In this document: positions 34,979 through 47,180 of the stretch, one piece after another
How the letters are laid out: each line of letters starts with the position of its first letter
Numbering within the stretch: the first letter of the stretch is position 1
DNA from: Phragmites australis
Lineage: Eukaryota > Streptophyta > Magnoliopsida > Poales > Poaceae
Reading direction: 5' to 3'
DNA length: 64,000 nucleotides
Assembly: GCF_958298935.1 (NCBI RefSeq)
Contig: NC_084930.1
Location: forward strand, 22,604,001 to 22,668,000
Translations under genes and position numbers: made by a program
Notes under the pieces: model-generated
Told to the model about the DNA's origin: nothing
What the model saw: only the letters and a program-made list of their open reading frames with translations
Databases searched by the model: none

Positions 34979-35512
34979 ACGATGAAGTTGTTGCCTTCAT
35001 GGATTACTTCAGAGTCGGACTTCGCCTACCCTATGACAAAATGGTAGTGAAAGTCCTTCAAATCCTTTAGGTTTTTCTCCATCAACTGACGCTGAATGCT
35101 ATTGTTCGGCTTTGCCTCTTTGCTTGGGCAGCTAGGTCTGAAGAAGCGAAGGCCACGGCAAGGGCCTTTGCCGCCACCCACAGTCTTCACCACCAGCCAA
35201 AGCCAGTCTTTGTTGACAACATGCAATCTGAAGCCCGCTATGGTTGCGCAAACTTCACTAACCGAGGGGGTTTGGTCACACCTGCTATGGCCTACAAGAA
35301 AAAATGGCCAAAGTACTGGACGCATTGGTGGCTCTACCATAAGGTAGACAATAAGGAATATCTTGTGTCAAAGTGCCAGTGCTTCAAAGTTAACCACTCC
35401 CTAGACGTGTTAATAAGGGGTCCCAGCAGGTGGCCTTCAAAGCCTTCAAGCGTTGTGCGAAGCACCTGAGCACTCACGACCTTATCGAGGAGTTTATTGC
35501 TGCAGGTGTATG
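34979..35512 (+). pseudogene. Transposase_28-like (putative gypsy-type) protein, N-terminal part
   Basis: Frame with VAFMDYFRVGLRLPYDKMVVKV, FLHQLTLNAIVRLCLFAWAA, HHQPKPVFVDNMQSEARYGC, NRGGLVTPAMAYKKKWPKY and WTHWWLYHKVDN. This is the conserved region of plant proteins labelled 'putative gypsy type transposon' (Pfam Transposase_28). One in-frame TAG lies near 35068, and a frameshift is likely near 35440. The frame continues as STHDLIEEFIAAGV to 35510, where CACTA E4 is inserted, and resumes at 37923. Function in the element is unknown; it is gag-like in position. Confidence 0.7.
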
Positions 35513-37922
35513 CACTACAATACCAACCCGCCTCTAGCAACGCATGCCTCAGAACGGATCTTGGATCCGCTGCTGCCCAGCCCACCTCCTCGCCTAATAA
35601 CTGCCCTCGGCCAGTCCACCCCTGCGAGGCTGGCGTCCAATTTCCCCACCCGCCTCCGCTGCGCACATAGGGTTTCGCCCCATGCGATTGCTCCTCTTCA
35701 ATTGGCGTCGGCCACCGGCCTCCTCAACAACTGCCCCCCCCCAGGTTAGTCCTGCCTTACGTAGACACCTGCAGTCAGTCGCCTACCACGACGCCCGCAG
35801 ATCTCGAGCGCACCGTCCACCCTCTACATCCTGTTTGCGCCCCCATCATCCTCCCATGGGCCGTGGGCGTTGTGCTCCCTAGCGTGCTCCGCTCCTCTGA
35901 AATCCCCTTCAGATCCAGCTGCAGTGAGGAGGGGGCAAGCGGTGGCCAGATCTGGAGGAGGTTGTCGCATTCTCATCGCGTCCGTGCAGCCATCCCCTCC
36001 ACTCAACGGTGCCCTGCTGCCTGTCCTCCATCGCCCTCCCCTGGCCCCCGGCATGTACCTCCCCTCGCAATGCCTTCCTTCCTGAGGTATTTATCCCCTC
36101 CACTCCGCCCTATCTGTATACATGCGGATCAGTCTATGACATTTGGTGCATGATGTGTGATGCTCTGTGGTAGTTATGATTGATTTTGCTCTACAATATT
36201 TCCTTCCAATCAGTAAAAGTCGCTGTTCAAATCTGATGGACCCTGCTGCAGTAGCGAAACAAACCACCCTGATGAGTTTTCCATATCTCCAAGGTGTTCG
36301 ATAAAATGCCATTAAGATGGATTTCTAGGATAATAAAGATGAGCTGTCTGTTCCTTTCAATAATATCGAATGGATCATTATCACTCTTAAAGGACTAAAC
36401 CAATAGAATCGGTCTGCACTAAAAACAAATGGTGAAATTTGACATTAAATGTGCTTGCTGTTGGTGCATTTCGTTTTGTCTAGTTTGATTAAAGTGGAGA
36501 CCAATAGTTGCTGATCTAAGGTAGAAACTTCAGGCCATTTTCGTTGCAGTGTCCATTATTGATAGTGTTAACATAAGGAAACCTGAATTTTATTAGTTCT
36601 CTTTGCTGCAGGGCTTGTCAGTGCGATTTCCGTACTCTCTTTTTTCCAGAGGTAGTAGTTCCATCTTGTGATGATACATCTTTGCATGAGCGTTATCAGT
36701 GGCTCACTTGGTGCTCTTTCATGATTGAACAGGCCTTCATTGAGAATTTTTTCTGTACAGATTTGTTTCTCAATACGAATCTCGAGGAATAAAGTTAGCT
36801 GTTTGACATCCTTGCAGAAAATATAATGGTTTCCAATTAGTATATGAGATTGAGTTGTGTCAAATATGTTGTCTTTAGGATTCCCTTTTTCTCGGTTCAA
36901 GTAATAAAGGGAGCATACAGCATAGGATTTGAGATCGTCAGTATGTGTGTTGTCCTATTTCCCAAACTACCATCTTTAGTTGAATATTTACAACTATTAT
37001 AACATTCACATATGATAGTTTGAGGGCGTGCATAATAACCATTTGTGTTTTTATAGCAGGGCACTAAACATATGGAAGCTACAGCCTGTACCATACTGCT
37101 TTTGGAAGAGTGGCCACGTATTGTAAACTACGGGGAACTCAGGTGCGAGAATTCTGTTCAGTTTGTATGGGTTAGAGTACAAATATTCTTTATGCACTTT
37201 TTCATCTAGATATGATTTTTTTTCTCAAGCTGACTTCCTATTTAGAATGTGTGTAGTATAAGATAGCATTCTTATTTCAGCTACCTTACTGAAATTGTGT
37301 ACGTCTCATTTGCAGATAATTAGATGGATAATTCATGCACAGCTCAAGGAAGAGATGAAAATAGCAATATGAAGAAGTTACCAATCTGATGAAATGAGAT
37401 GCATTCTGATTTGAGAGAGAAGCAGATCAAACATGTTAATTTGATTATACTACAGTTGAGTTGTGTAGTATTTGGTGCATAGTTCGAGCTGAAGTGTGTA
37501 TTAAGAGGTTGCATATATGTACCATATACAATACTAAATTATTAATGAAAATCTTTTCAGCAGCTATTCTTGATTGTATGTCATATCTGTTCTGTTGCTC
37601 AATTGATGCTCCAGAAATTTAGAAAATGGTAGAAATATCAACATGTTTATTTCTCCCAGTGAGCTAGTTGTAATGTCAAAGAACATTGCTTACTCAAGCT
37701 TGCAACGCATATGCAGATGTTGGTGAAACCAACTATATACGTTGCTAGCTTGCAAAGCTTCTTTGCACTTGTTACCAATGCATATGTATGCGTCCCAGTA
37801 GACCATTGCAAAGCCACTTCTTGCAACGCATGCTTAATCTATTGGTATAGATGCTAGCAACGATTATTTAGACTTATAGCAACGCATATATACGTTGCTA
37901 AAGGGGTGTTCCTCTTGTAGTG
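35513..37922. mobile_element. CACTA E4 (2410 bp) carrying gene-like sequence, TSD ATG
   Basis: Left end CACTACAATACCAACCCGCC; right end on the other strand CACTACAAGAGGAACACCCC. Each is followed by 'tagcaacgcat' subterminal repeats. ATG flanks both ends (35510-35512 and 37923-37925). The interior has no transposase but has a GC-rich exon-like start (35560-36090) with a CAG|GTTAGT donor-like site near 35745, then AT-rich intron/UTR-like sequence. This looks like captured host sequence (Pack-CACTA). The source gene is not recognised. Confidence 0.85.
35560..36090 (+). other. GC-rich captured exon-like segment in E4
   Basis: C-rich sequence with open frames on both strands but no recognisable domain. 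Composition and the donor-like site suggest the 5' leader and first exon of a grass gene. Coding status is unproven. Confidence 0.4.
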
Positions 37923-38290
37923 ATGGTGACTTTGCAAAGGATTGATCATTCCCTTCTTTGGGCCGAAGGGGCCAGAGGGACTATGCCATCCCCAATTTGA
38001 TTTTACAGGGAAGCCAGGTATAAGATTTTGTCTAAACTCCTTTGGTCTTCGTGTTTTTTTTACTCTTTCTTATGTTTCTATGTTTTGAAATAGTTGTGAT
38101 GGTCACGAAGGTGGAGACCGAAGCCTGTCTCCTTCTTGGTAAATTCACCACAGCCGAAGGCCAAGCTTGTACCGAACAGGCCTTTGGTCATCGACTCAAT
38201 CAAATCTTTGAGCTCCAAGGCCTCAGTTACATAGACAAATCGAAGGTCACCGTACTATCTACCGGAGGTGCTGAGGAAGGTGGGTGATGT
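37923..38290 (+). pseudogene. continuation of Transposase_28-like gene
   Basis: Directly after E4 the interrupted frame resumes (LCKGLIIPFFGPKGPEGLCHPQFDFTGKPG) and reaches a donor-like GTATAAG near 38012. A following segment (MVTKVETEACLLLGKFTTAEGQ ... FELQGLSYIDKSKV, 38100-38287) looks like the next exon of the same protein class. Confidence 0.55.
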
Positions 38291-38649
38291 CAGAGGTAAA
38301 GGAAAAAAGGAAGTATTGGAACCCTCCAGCCCACGGGAATAAGAGGCCGAAAATTGGAGTCTCAAAGAAGGTTGCTCGCTACGACGAGGACCTCACCAAC
38401 AATGCAGGGGATGATGAGGATATCAGGGGTCCCAACATTATGGTGACACCTCTCCGACAGGTGCCTCCAGAGGACATGGTAGAGGTGGCTATTACTTCCC
38501 CAAATCTCATCGCACACAATGCACCAATTATCCTCGCGCCTCTCTTCGCTAGGAGTGACGAAGATGATGATACGCTGCCAGAATCACGGGTCACCATCAA
38601 AGCAGCTGTAGATGAGACTACGCTTCGACGTGATAATAGTGGTGAATAA
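38284..38649 (+). pseudogene. acidic linker region of the Transposase_28-like element protein
   Basis: An open frame of about 120 codons that begins KRKYWNPPAHGNKRPK (basic) and continues with Asp-rich stretches. No enzymatic domain. The position between the Transposase_28-like part and the coiled-coil part suggests it belongs to the same element protein. It is separated from its neighbours by stops. Confidence 0.45.
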
Positions 38650-39044
38650 GGTGGCTCTGATGACACCAGATCTAAGCCAACTAGCTCATCTAGCTCAGAC
38701 ACTGACTCCACATGCTATAGACTGCGGAAAGTGAAGATAGGGGGAGTGCCTCACCCCATCCGCTTCTTGGTTGTGGTAAAAAAAAAAGCTAATGTCAATG
38801 GGCACCTTGCATGATGCCAGAAATCATCAATGATGAAGCACTACGAGTGACTTCGTTTGAACCGAGTGCCAGAGAGGTGAAGGACACAAGGAACAGATTT
38901 GACAGCTTCATCCTCCCCGAGCTCGAGATTCAACTGGTGCGAAAACTTTCTACTGACCTTATCAACGCCTTTGATGTGGTGACCATAAAGGTAGCCTTGA
39001 TTGTTAATAAGCTTCCCTTCTCATTATCATTCTTATAGTGATTT

Positions 39045-39404
39045 ATGTTTCACAGAGTATGCTTCTCTCACGTGCTCTGCGCGACCACGTGGAACAATCT
39101 GAAGGTCACACAAAAGGGCGGAGGAATGAGGGCCCTACTACTCAAAAGAGCCGAGAAGGGCGAGGCCAAGCAGAAGGAATATGTCCATCGGGCGAAGGAT
39201 GCCGCTCTGAGGTTGCAAGAACTAGAGAAAGAAGTGGACACCCTTCGCTCGAGTATGCAAGAATTGGAAAAGGAGGTGATCACCCTCCACCGATGCATAG
39301 CGGTGTCTAAAGCGAATGTATCAGAACCTCAAGATGAAAATGAACGCCTAACTGAAGCGTTGCACCAAGCGAAGAAATTTGGCCACGATGTTGTCCAGGA
39401 GTGA
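39045..39404 (+). pseudogene. coiled-coil region of the element protein
   Basis: Frame rich in Glu/Lys/Ala/Leu heptads (KRAEKGEAKQKEYVHRAKDA, LQELEKEVDTLRSSMQELEK), predicted coiled coil. Such C-terminal coiled coils follow the Transposase_28 region in related grass elements (established pattern, from memory). No catalytic domain. Remnants continue weakly to about 39830. Confidence 0.5.
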
Positions 39405-39410
39405 GTACAT

Positions 39411-40211
39411 GTCCTAGAACCGAATGCGGTCATGGCTAGTAAAACTTTTGGCCAGACTCTTGAAGAACTAGGCGCTTTGGCCATGCCTCCAACCCTAGAC
39501 CAAGTTGGTCTCGACAGTCTTCTCGGGTGATTGCAGAGTCCTTAGGAAACCTTTGGCAAGCAGCTCACCTATATGGCTACTTTTGCGCCATGATATCAGG
39601 CCAAAGTCTTATTCAATCATTGGAGCTAACATGTTGTGATCACCACAAAGCACTTTAGAGTCATTCATTCTGCTACCCACAGGACATGTCCACCAGTGCG
39701 GTGTCAAAGTCATCGAAGGCCTCCACCAAGGCCTTCACTAGCAATTACTGTGCGAACATGGGTGTGCCCTCACCCTTCAAGAAGTGCAGAACAACAGCTA
39801 AAGAGTATGAAACTCTTCTCTTCGATATGCGTTAGTATCATTTTATTTTATTTTATATATTTTTTAACTTTATACATCTTTTTCTGTAGGTTGCTGCTAA
39901 GGTAATTAACGCTTCGGCCATCACCAGAACTTTTGCCCCGCCCACTTCGACTCCTAGCCCTTTGCAAGCAAATAATGAAGCACAAAATGTAGGTCTGGAG
40001 CAGGTGTGAGGGGTTATTGTATGCTTTTGGATTTAAAACTTTCGATGTTACCCAAGGTCTTTGTAATGTTTGCTTAATTTCTTATTAAACATCTTGAAAT
40101 TCTTCACTTCTTGTGCAGATCCTTCCTTCAGACTCTGTGCAGGTAGCGGAATATGTTGTCGCCTTAATCATGATGCGTGATAACTTTTTATGCCATGGGC
40201 TTGCTGGGATT
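39411..40211. other. decayed element sequence, no supported gene
   Basis: Short fragments of coding-like sequence and AT-rich spacers. No domain recognised. Confidence 0.35.
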
Positions 40212-43200
40212 TGTCACACCCAGTTTTAATGAACAAAACTAGATACGGCTTATGTGTACCTAGGATATTTAACACACATAAGGACGTCACATGTGAAGTA
40301 ACAAAAGCAATACTTTAAACAAAATAAACATTAAACTCTTACAGTAATTAACATATATTGTCTTCTAGAAAGATATCTGCAGTGGAACAGAACCACTGGT
40401 GCCCAACAACACCACAGGAAACCAACCCGGAGACACGTGCCTAAAACGTCAGAACCTCGTCATGATAGTCTTCAACATCTTCACTCACTGAGCAATACAA
40501 CACATGTCGTATGGCATAGGAAAATAACAAGTGTGAGCACATGACACGCTCAGCAAGCATACAGAAAAATAACGATATGCAGGCTTATAACAATGATAGG
40601 CTAACACATAGATTTATTTGTATAAATCCGAGTAATAAAAGACAATTAAGTAAAAGCATTAAATTAGTTAAAGATTAACCCAACTTCTCACCAACATCAC
40701 CATTAAGGTAAACACCTTGATAAAAGCCTTCACTAGACGTACCATCCAACACCACAAACCATAGCCAAAACCATTTCATCACCATAACCAAAACCATTCC
40801 ACCACTAACTAATCATGTGAGGATCCAAGTCTCTCATGATTAGGAGCATGACTGATATATCATATTTTATACTCTACAGAGGTTGTCTAGCCTTCCCCAC
40901 AAGATGTGATTTCATCACATGCAAGCAAGTGACTAAATCCTCCATTATGCCCACGTTAGTTAGACGCTTACACACTTCCAAGGTGTGTGGCCAGGACATC
41001 ACTACAAGACCGTTATAAAGTTTTCTCTAGATTGTGCATGCCTGCTGAGGTTTCACCGTCGTCAAAGTGGCATCACACCACCCAGAAGCCCCCTCTTGCG
41101 CCTTGTAGCTCCAGAAATAATTACTCTTCCCTTCCACTACACATCCCTTACCACTAACCAAATAGTTCTGGCTTAAAAGCCTTTCCCACACAACAACTCT
41201 TACGGTTTGGCACAAACAAACTGGAATCCATTAATTAATAAGCCAGAACCCCCATAAAAGTTTGTGGTTGGTACGGTACTTCTTGGGTTATCGCTCCACG
41301 AACCGATCCTTACTTAGGTTACTTGAGCAAATACTAAACCAACAACATAACTACAATCATCATCAACACTTCTTGCTTAGGGCCTAAGGTTCCATGTTAC
41401 TATGCCATTATTCAATTAACCATCATTGTTGTATAAGTTCATTAATCAAGTATAAGACACTTCCCAACATTCTCGATAGCATGGCTAAGCAATTTTACCC
41501 ATGAAAGACATCTAACCATAAACCACTTAGGCTTTAAGAAACGATAAGGGAATATCTTAGTAAACCCTAACATAGGTGACTTCCCATCAAATTGACACTA
41601 CATGTAAATTTTATAAAACAAAACATTTTAAAACATAGGAGAAATATGATCAAGAAGTAGACTTGCATTTTACCCAATGCTGCTCAGTGTTGTTGAAACA
41701 TTTGTCTTGAACATCATCGAATAGATCCAAAGCGTTATCGACTAATTACGGGAACTACCGACAAACAACATAAAGGAAGCACTAAGAATAGCATACCAAA
41801 CATCGTCAAAACACTTTACAAACACTATGGTTGGATAATTCATGATTTTAGAAAAAATTAGACACAAGAGTTGCCTAAATCAAAATTATGATGAAGCAGG
41901 ACAGGCTTTCGAAAGACGGATTAGGTTGAAAAGGAAAGACTGATTTACTAGAGTTCGCTAACTAGACTAATGTGAATGATGTGGTGCTGACTTGGCATGC
42001 TATGAAGCATCGTCTTGGATTAAAGAAGAGGTGCACTAAGGTCTAGTCTCGACCATCCATGATGGATCAAATGGAAGGAGGTTGCAATTATAGGTTAAGG
42101 ATACTGCCACAAACTCTATGTAGCGGCGGCGACTCGGGTTTGGTCGAAGACAGCAATCGGACACGTGGTCACTAACATCGACATTGGGCTTTGGTGGCAT
42201 TTTAGCGAAACGAGGGAAGCATAGCATAGAATGTGGAAAGGATAACTCAAAGGAATGGTCACTTTTGCAAGGGGTCGTCCAAGATAGTGGCAAAACAACG
42301 ATGAATGCTCACAGCTTCGATCGTGACCATGTCCAGATGCAGTGATGAAGATGCACATGTTCCCAGAAATTGGCTATGCAATTTGAGAAACCATATGAAT
42401 AGAGACGTCCATATATACTGGGAAACACAATGCTATATCACGGGGTTGGGCATATCATCCACTGAGAGGAAGAATGATCAGTAGAGATGAGATGGGTGGC
42501 GGCTGCAACAACCAGTGAAAGGATTCAAGGGTCACGTAGAAGACTTAATGGGACATGCATTGACACAGATGGCACGTCCATACAGCTTATGGATTGATGG
42601 GGAACGCGGAACCAAACCCAGTGCATGCACAAAACACATCTAGAAACTGGACAGAGGACATGTCAACTTTGATCCTGGTGGTTTGGCTGCTCTACTAGAT
42701 GATGAGGTTGGTCAAGGTGTGGGGAACATCATGGGGCATGATCTGGTGAAGGTCATGGCGAACGGTGCACTAGTTGGTCAGGAAAGTCGAGGCCAATCGG
42801 CGATGGCATGGCTGTCTGCGACGACGACGATCGTGGTGGCATAGATTGAGCTTTGGCTAGGGCTAGAGCTTGGCTAGGCACTTAATATGGTGGTAAAACA
42901 GGTTTAAGGAAGGAGAAGGATGGGTCCTCACCTTGCTTTGACGATCGTGGAAGGAGGATTTGCAGAGACGACAGCGTAGCGCATCATGGGCGGTGATGGC
43001 GGTGACAATGGAGAATGGCGATGCACGAGTAGGGCAGCAGCGGCAGCTAGGACTTGGAGGCATGGAAAAGGGATAGGGGAGGATGTGCATCACCTATTTA
43101 TAGGGCTATGGGCGCCTGACCGAGGTGGAGTCCAAGCCGGAAACGACTCAGGTTTGAGTTTGAGTCGGTTAGGGTTTCTTTTTCACAGCCCTCTATTCCA

Positions 43201-43385
43201 AGGATGATATCTCCACCGTTCATACACAAAATTAGACTTTTTTGGACTCTAAATTATAGTACTTAAAAAGATATACAACTTTTGTATTCATCGTAACTTC
43301 TGGAAACGCCATTTTTATTTCCAAACATGCATCACAAGATAAACTATTTGAACTGAGACTTATCTGCGCAGCACTAATTTTAGGC
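40212..43385 (-). repeat. gypsy-type LTR, inverse relative of 32038-34894
   Basis: On the plus strand it starts TGTCACACCCAG, which is the 3' end of the LTR in minus orientation. The first 250 or so bases are the reverse complement of 34680-34894, and later blocks (for example 41640-41740) match 33660-33740. The minus strand carries a TATA box (43095-43102). The expected other end (GGGTGTGACA) is missing at about 43385, where the sequence jumps to a second copy. The boundary is a rearrangement, not an LTR end. Confidence 0.75.
43095..43102 (-). promoter_or_regulatory. TATA box in minus-strand LTR
   Basis: TATAAATA on the minus strand within 'ccctataaataggtg'. It is a probable LTR promoter pointing left. 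Confidence 0.5.
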
Positions 43386-43649
43386 AACCGACCGGGAGAC
43401 ACGTGCCTAGAATGTTAGAACCTCATCTTGATAGTCTTCAACATCTTTACTCACTGAGCAATACTACACATGTCGCATGGCATAGGAAAAATCGCAAGTG
43501 TGAGCACATGACACACTCAGCAAGCATACAGGAAAATAACGATATGTAGGCTTATAACAATGACAGGCTAGCAAATAGGTTTATTTACATAAATATGAGT
43601 AATAAAAGATAGTTAAGTAAAAGAATCAAATTAAGTGAAGATTAATCCT
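43386..43649 (-). repeat. truncated second copy of the same LTR
   Basis: Direct repeat of 40435-40690, including 'gagacacgtgcct', 'tgatagtcttcaacatct' and 'gtgagcacatgacac'. It lacks the outer 220 or so bases and stops abruptly at the junction with CACTA E5. Confidence 0.8.
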
Positions 43650-45256
43650 CCACCACCTCTACCGAAGCCTGTTGTGCTTGAAGATGCCGTGAAATTTTTC
43701 ACAAAAATTGCCAAAGTTAAACAGACGGGGGCGGCTTCAAGAAAGCTGCCGACTGACTATGAACGCGTCAGTAAGAAGCAGACGAAGAGCAAGTTAGACC
43801 CAATCATTAAGGATGCTCCAAGCATTGTGGACTTCCTAGCTGAATCAATACTAATAGCAGAGGAACTAGCACGGCTTACTGTGGGAGCGGATACCCTAAA
43901 GATGGATATTACATGGCCATTTGAGTTAACCAAATCTTTGGTCAAACCAGATATAGAAAAAAAAACCTTACAAATCAAATGCGCTGATTACATCAATGGT
44001 ACTTAGAGCATTCTAGACAGGGTTTTCAGGCGTTCCCCATAAGATATACAGATGATTATTTCCTCAACGGGGATGGCTCCTTCTGGGTGTATTTGAAGGA
44101 CTTGTATGAATTATATAAGGCAGATGCCCTCGACATGGCTATAGATAGAGTGTGAACTCTGTAAGTGACTTATGCATATAATTCATGTTATATGATCTTG
44201 TATCTTGAAATTGCATAGCTAACTTCTCTCTTTCATAGAATGAAGATACAAGCATGCGGACAAGACTTAGATAAGAAAGTATGATTCATCGATCCTAGGC
44301 TTGTGAACCAGAAACTTATAAGCGAGAATTCAGACTTCACCGAGGACTACTTATTGAAGTGTCTGCCTCACCACCAATACAAGAAATTCATACTCTTACA
44401 CTACAATTATGAGTACGTGTTTGCGCGCCAGGGCATCCTCATTTTATGCGCAACTCGATTAAAGTATTAATTTGCTATGGTGACATATTCTGCAGTTTTC
44501 ATTGGATCCTCCTTGTCATCTACCTAGATTTGAGCAAGATCATTGTCTTAGACTCACAAAAGATAGATCAAACGACTTACTAACACCTCATCGACATGCT
44601 AAATAGGTTAACTCAATCATTTAATCTTCTTGACGATTGCATCTAAGTTTAAATGGTATTCATATTCACGTACAGGGCGTACACAATATACCCAAAAAAG
44701 AGTATCATCTACTTTCCATTCAGAAAGCAATATGATGTAAAAACCGACTTTCCGGTACGCAGGGAATATTCATGTCTTGCATTTCCTATTGAACAAAAAG
44801 GTTTAATTCCATTGACGGATCCTTCCCTCTTGAAGTGTATGAGGCACCAGCCGGTAACAATCTCTACGCGTTTTATGTTGTTACTAACATGCACGCATTC
44901 AGCCCGGATGGAGACGCTGTTAGGTTCAATGATCTTGACGTATGAAATTAATAACATATCGATACCTTCTTTTCAATTTCTATACGTGTTTAAGGACTAA
45001 TTCTTCGATTCTTCAAACACAGCGCTCGAAACTACGCACAAATGCATTACAACCTGCAGAAATACATGCCCTTCAAGAACAGATCACCGGGTTCTTCTTA
45101 GAACATATTATCAACCCAAACGGCGAGTTTCATGAACCGATCGTGCCGTCCACGCGTCACAGATCTTCAGATGACACCATTCCTTCTAGTAGAGAGTATG
45201 CGACAAGTAGGAAGGCTACCAAGGGGCTTGACAACGTATTATATTTCGCTAAATGA
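43650..45256 (+). pseudogene. Ulp1-like (C48) protease of E5
   Basis: Order: KLPTDYERVSKKQTKSKLDP and a helical linker (43730-44005); DGSFWVYLKDLYELYKADALD (44070-44140); FIDPRLVNQKLI, FHWILLVIYLDLSKIIVLDS (44286-44560) with the catalytic His and Asp; a segment like GNNL-Y-AFYVV (about 44850) where the catalytic Cys should be; then IHALQEQITGFFLEHIINP (45055-45120). The expected Cys codon is TAC (Tyr), consistent with TGC-to-TAC. Donor/acceptor-like sites separate the blocks. Stops and at least one frameshift are present; inactive. Confidence 0.65.
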
Positions 45257-45307
45257 CACAATATTAATGTATGACATTAATTACTATTTATTAATGAATG
45301 ATATGAA

Positions 45308-45790
45308 TTACTATGTATGGTGCGAAGTTGGTATCGATGGGATGGCCTTCCAACGATGATGTGAAGGAGGAGCAAGAAGCAGCGGCTAGAAAGCATGCCC
45401 AGGACGAGGATGAGAGGCTGGCCCGTCAGCTGTGTGCTGCGGAGGAGCAAGAAGCTGCGTCCCGTAAGCGTGCCCAGGAGGAGGAGGAGGAGGAGAGGGT
45501 GGCCCGTTAGTGTGCTGCGGAGGAGGCCGAAGGCTCAAACAGTAGAGGCGTTCATGCGTTAGATTTCGATGTCTTTGACACGCCGGTGAGCTTGGAGCTT
45601 AGGTGACGCTGCAGTCAATCAGTCGTGGCCGGGTCCAACGCTTCACCACCATCGCCCCGCTCCCCCCCCCCCCCCGCGTCCCCAAATGTACACACACCAA
45701 CAGTCGACAATGCAGAGACGCGGTCCTCATCACGGGAGAGGAAGTAGAGGTACAGGTAGAGGGATACTGGACTAGCTGAACTCGACCGAC
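45308..45790 (+). pseudogene. charged repeat tail frame of E5
   Basis: Contains two copies of an EEQEAA-RK-AQ-E(D)E heptad-like block, an in-frame stop at about 45508, then FDVFDTPVSLELR. A C homopolymer (about 45664-45676) lies downstream. It is coiled-coil-like; function is unknown. Confidence 0.4.
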
Positions 45791-45999
45791 TTTTCAGGGA
45801 GTGACCTATGAGAACTATTATATACATATGTGTGTTTGTCAATGCCTATGACTTAAAATATGTGTTCGTTACTATGTATTAATGAGGTGCAATTATTATT
45901 GATTTACATTAAATATATGTATCATTGTATGTATGTATTGAGAGAGACGGGGAGATCGAGGAGTGAGAGGGAGTACAGAGAGAGGGAGGAGAGGAAAAA

Positions 46000-46229
46000 C
46001 ACTGCCGGGAGACTTTTGGAGTCACCAAAAATCCTTCAGCCGGCAGTGATTTTAGGTTTTTCACTGTCGGCTCAAGGATTGAGCCGGCAGTGATAAGCCC
46101 CTTCACTTCCGATCCATCTAGCCGGTAGTAATAGTCCACGACTATCACTGCCCGTTACCCACTGTAGACTCCAAAACCAGCAGTGAAAGTGGTTTTGGCG
46201 CGGGTAGTGAAGGGGTTTCTATAGTAGTG
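46000..46229. repeat. right subterminal region and TIR of E5
   Basis: At least five 'ccggcagtga' or 'tcactgccgg' repeats in both orientations, closing with TAGTAGTG at 46229. Typical CACTA end structure. Confidence 0.75.
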
Positions 46230-47180
46230 ATATGAGAGAGTTATCACCATTTAAATGGATCAAAATGAACTAGTACAAACGTAGATTCATTTTCAAGTCC
46301 AACGTTTCCTACTCTTCCTCGGGGGAAACTTTCGGTGCAAATAAACAATTGGTGCAATGGTGCAAACATTAAATTCCACCCATCCGATTCTGAGCTAAAA
46401 GCAGCGCTTCCTCCCACCATCCCATAGACGCAACTTTGCTTGAAACCCTGTACGGATTTGCCCTTTTGCTCAGAACACCCTCAAACATTTCTCCTTGCTC
46501 CTATTCAATCATTAGTGTCCTAGTCTTCTTCCTGCAGTCCTGCCCTCAATCTGCATGCCCTGGTCAGCGAATGGCGGCTTCTATCGATGCATATCGATCG
46601 ATCGAGGATTTGAGGACGCTGCCATGATGCACTCACTGATTGTAGTAGACGCCTGCATCCCTGCCGGTATCATGGACGACAGCCGCCCATGCCCGCATTG
46701 TGGTCGCCAGCCGCGCGCCCATGCCGTTCCATGAACGGTGAAGCCCGCCGGGCTTAGGGTTTGCTACTTGCCTTTCTACCTTTCGAGCGGCCGTACGAAA
46801 TTCTATCATGTTGTTTTCTTTCTTCTATCCAGATGCAATTCTTCCCTTCCAGGTGGAAGGGAATACATTATCCCTCTAGTTGCCTGATACTTCGATCTCA
46901 TACAGAACTGATTTTTGTGCTAATCGTGAACCAACCAGTAGACAATCAAGCAGCCAAGCATTCCCAGAATTGTATTTACTGTTTCACCAAAAATCTAAAA
47001 TAGAATCGATGAGCTGAGAAATCAAGCATTCACACAATCGTATTATTCACATTGAAGGTCACACAAAGTTAGACACAGGAAAGGAAGGCTGCAAGCCTCC
47101 AACCTAAACATTCATCCACCATTTACAACAGACTTTACTCTTTACTTGGAACTTTCATCAGCTACAATTTACAAACCCAT
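46230..47180. other. spacer left of E6
   Basis: No gene seen. A 60-base segment (46333-46394, 'ggtgcaaataaacaattggtgcaatggtg') recurs inverted at 60216-60282 on the far side of E6. The three bases before E6 are CAT. Confidence 0.4.

Larger units (their letters stand above)
31670..40211 (+). mobile_element. gypsy-type non-autonomous retroelement with Transposase_28-like gene, interrupted
   Basis: Host element of a nest. Left part 31670-32037 is LTR/leader-like ('ggaccttcggctcaccagagggatcc', and a 'ctatttatag' TATA-like site near 31805). Its coding part runs from 34979 and resumes after E4 at 37923, then 38100-39410. It is interrupted by a solo LTR (32038-34894) and by CACTA E4 (35513-37922). 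The outer boundaries are not established; the right side is cut by the LTR at 40212. Confidence 0.5.
43650..46229 (+). mobile_element. 3' part of a CACTA element E5
   Basis: Right terminus on the other strand is CACTACTATAGAAACCCC, preceded by 'gagccggcagtgat' and 'cactgccggct' subterminal repeats (46000-46229). The left part is missing: homology starts abruptly at the LTR junction at 43650. It holds an Ulp1-like pseudogene and a Glu/Arg-rich tail frame. Termini and repeats differ from E1/E6, so it is a separate family. Confidence 0.75.

Noticed and set aside
32038..43385. Pairing the LTRs at 32038 and 40212 as one retroelement
   Set aside because: They are in opposite orientation, and the first has its own perfect TSD on both sides.
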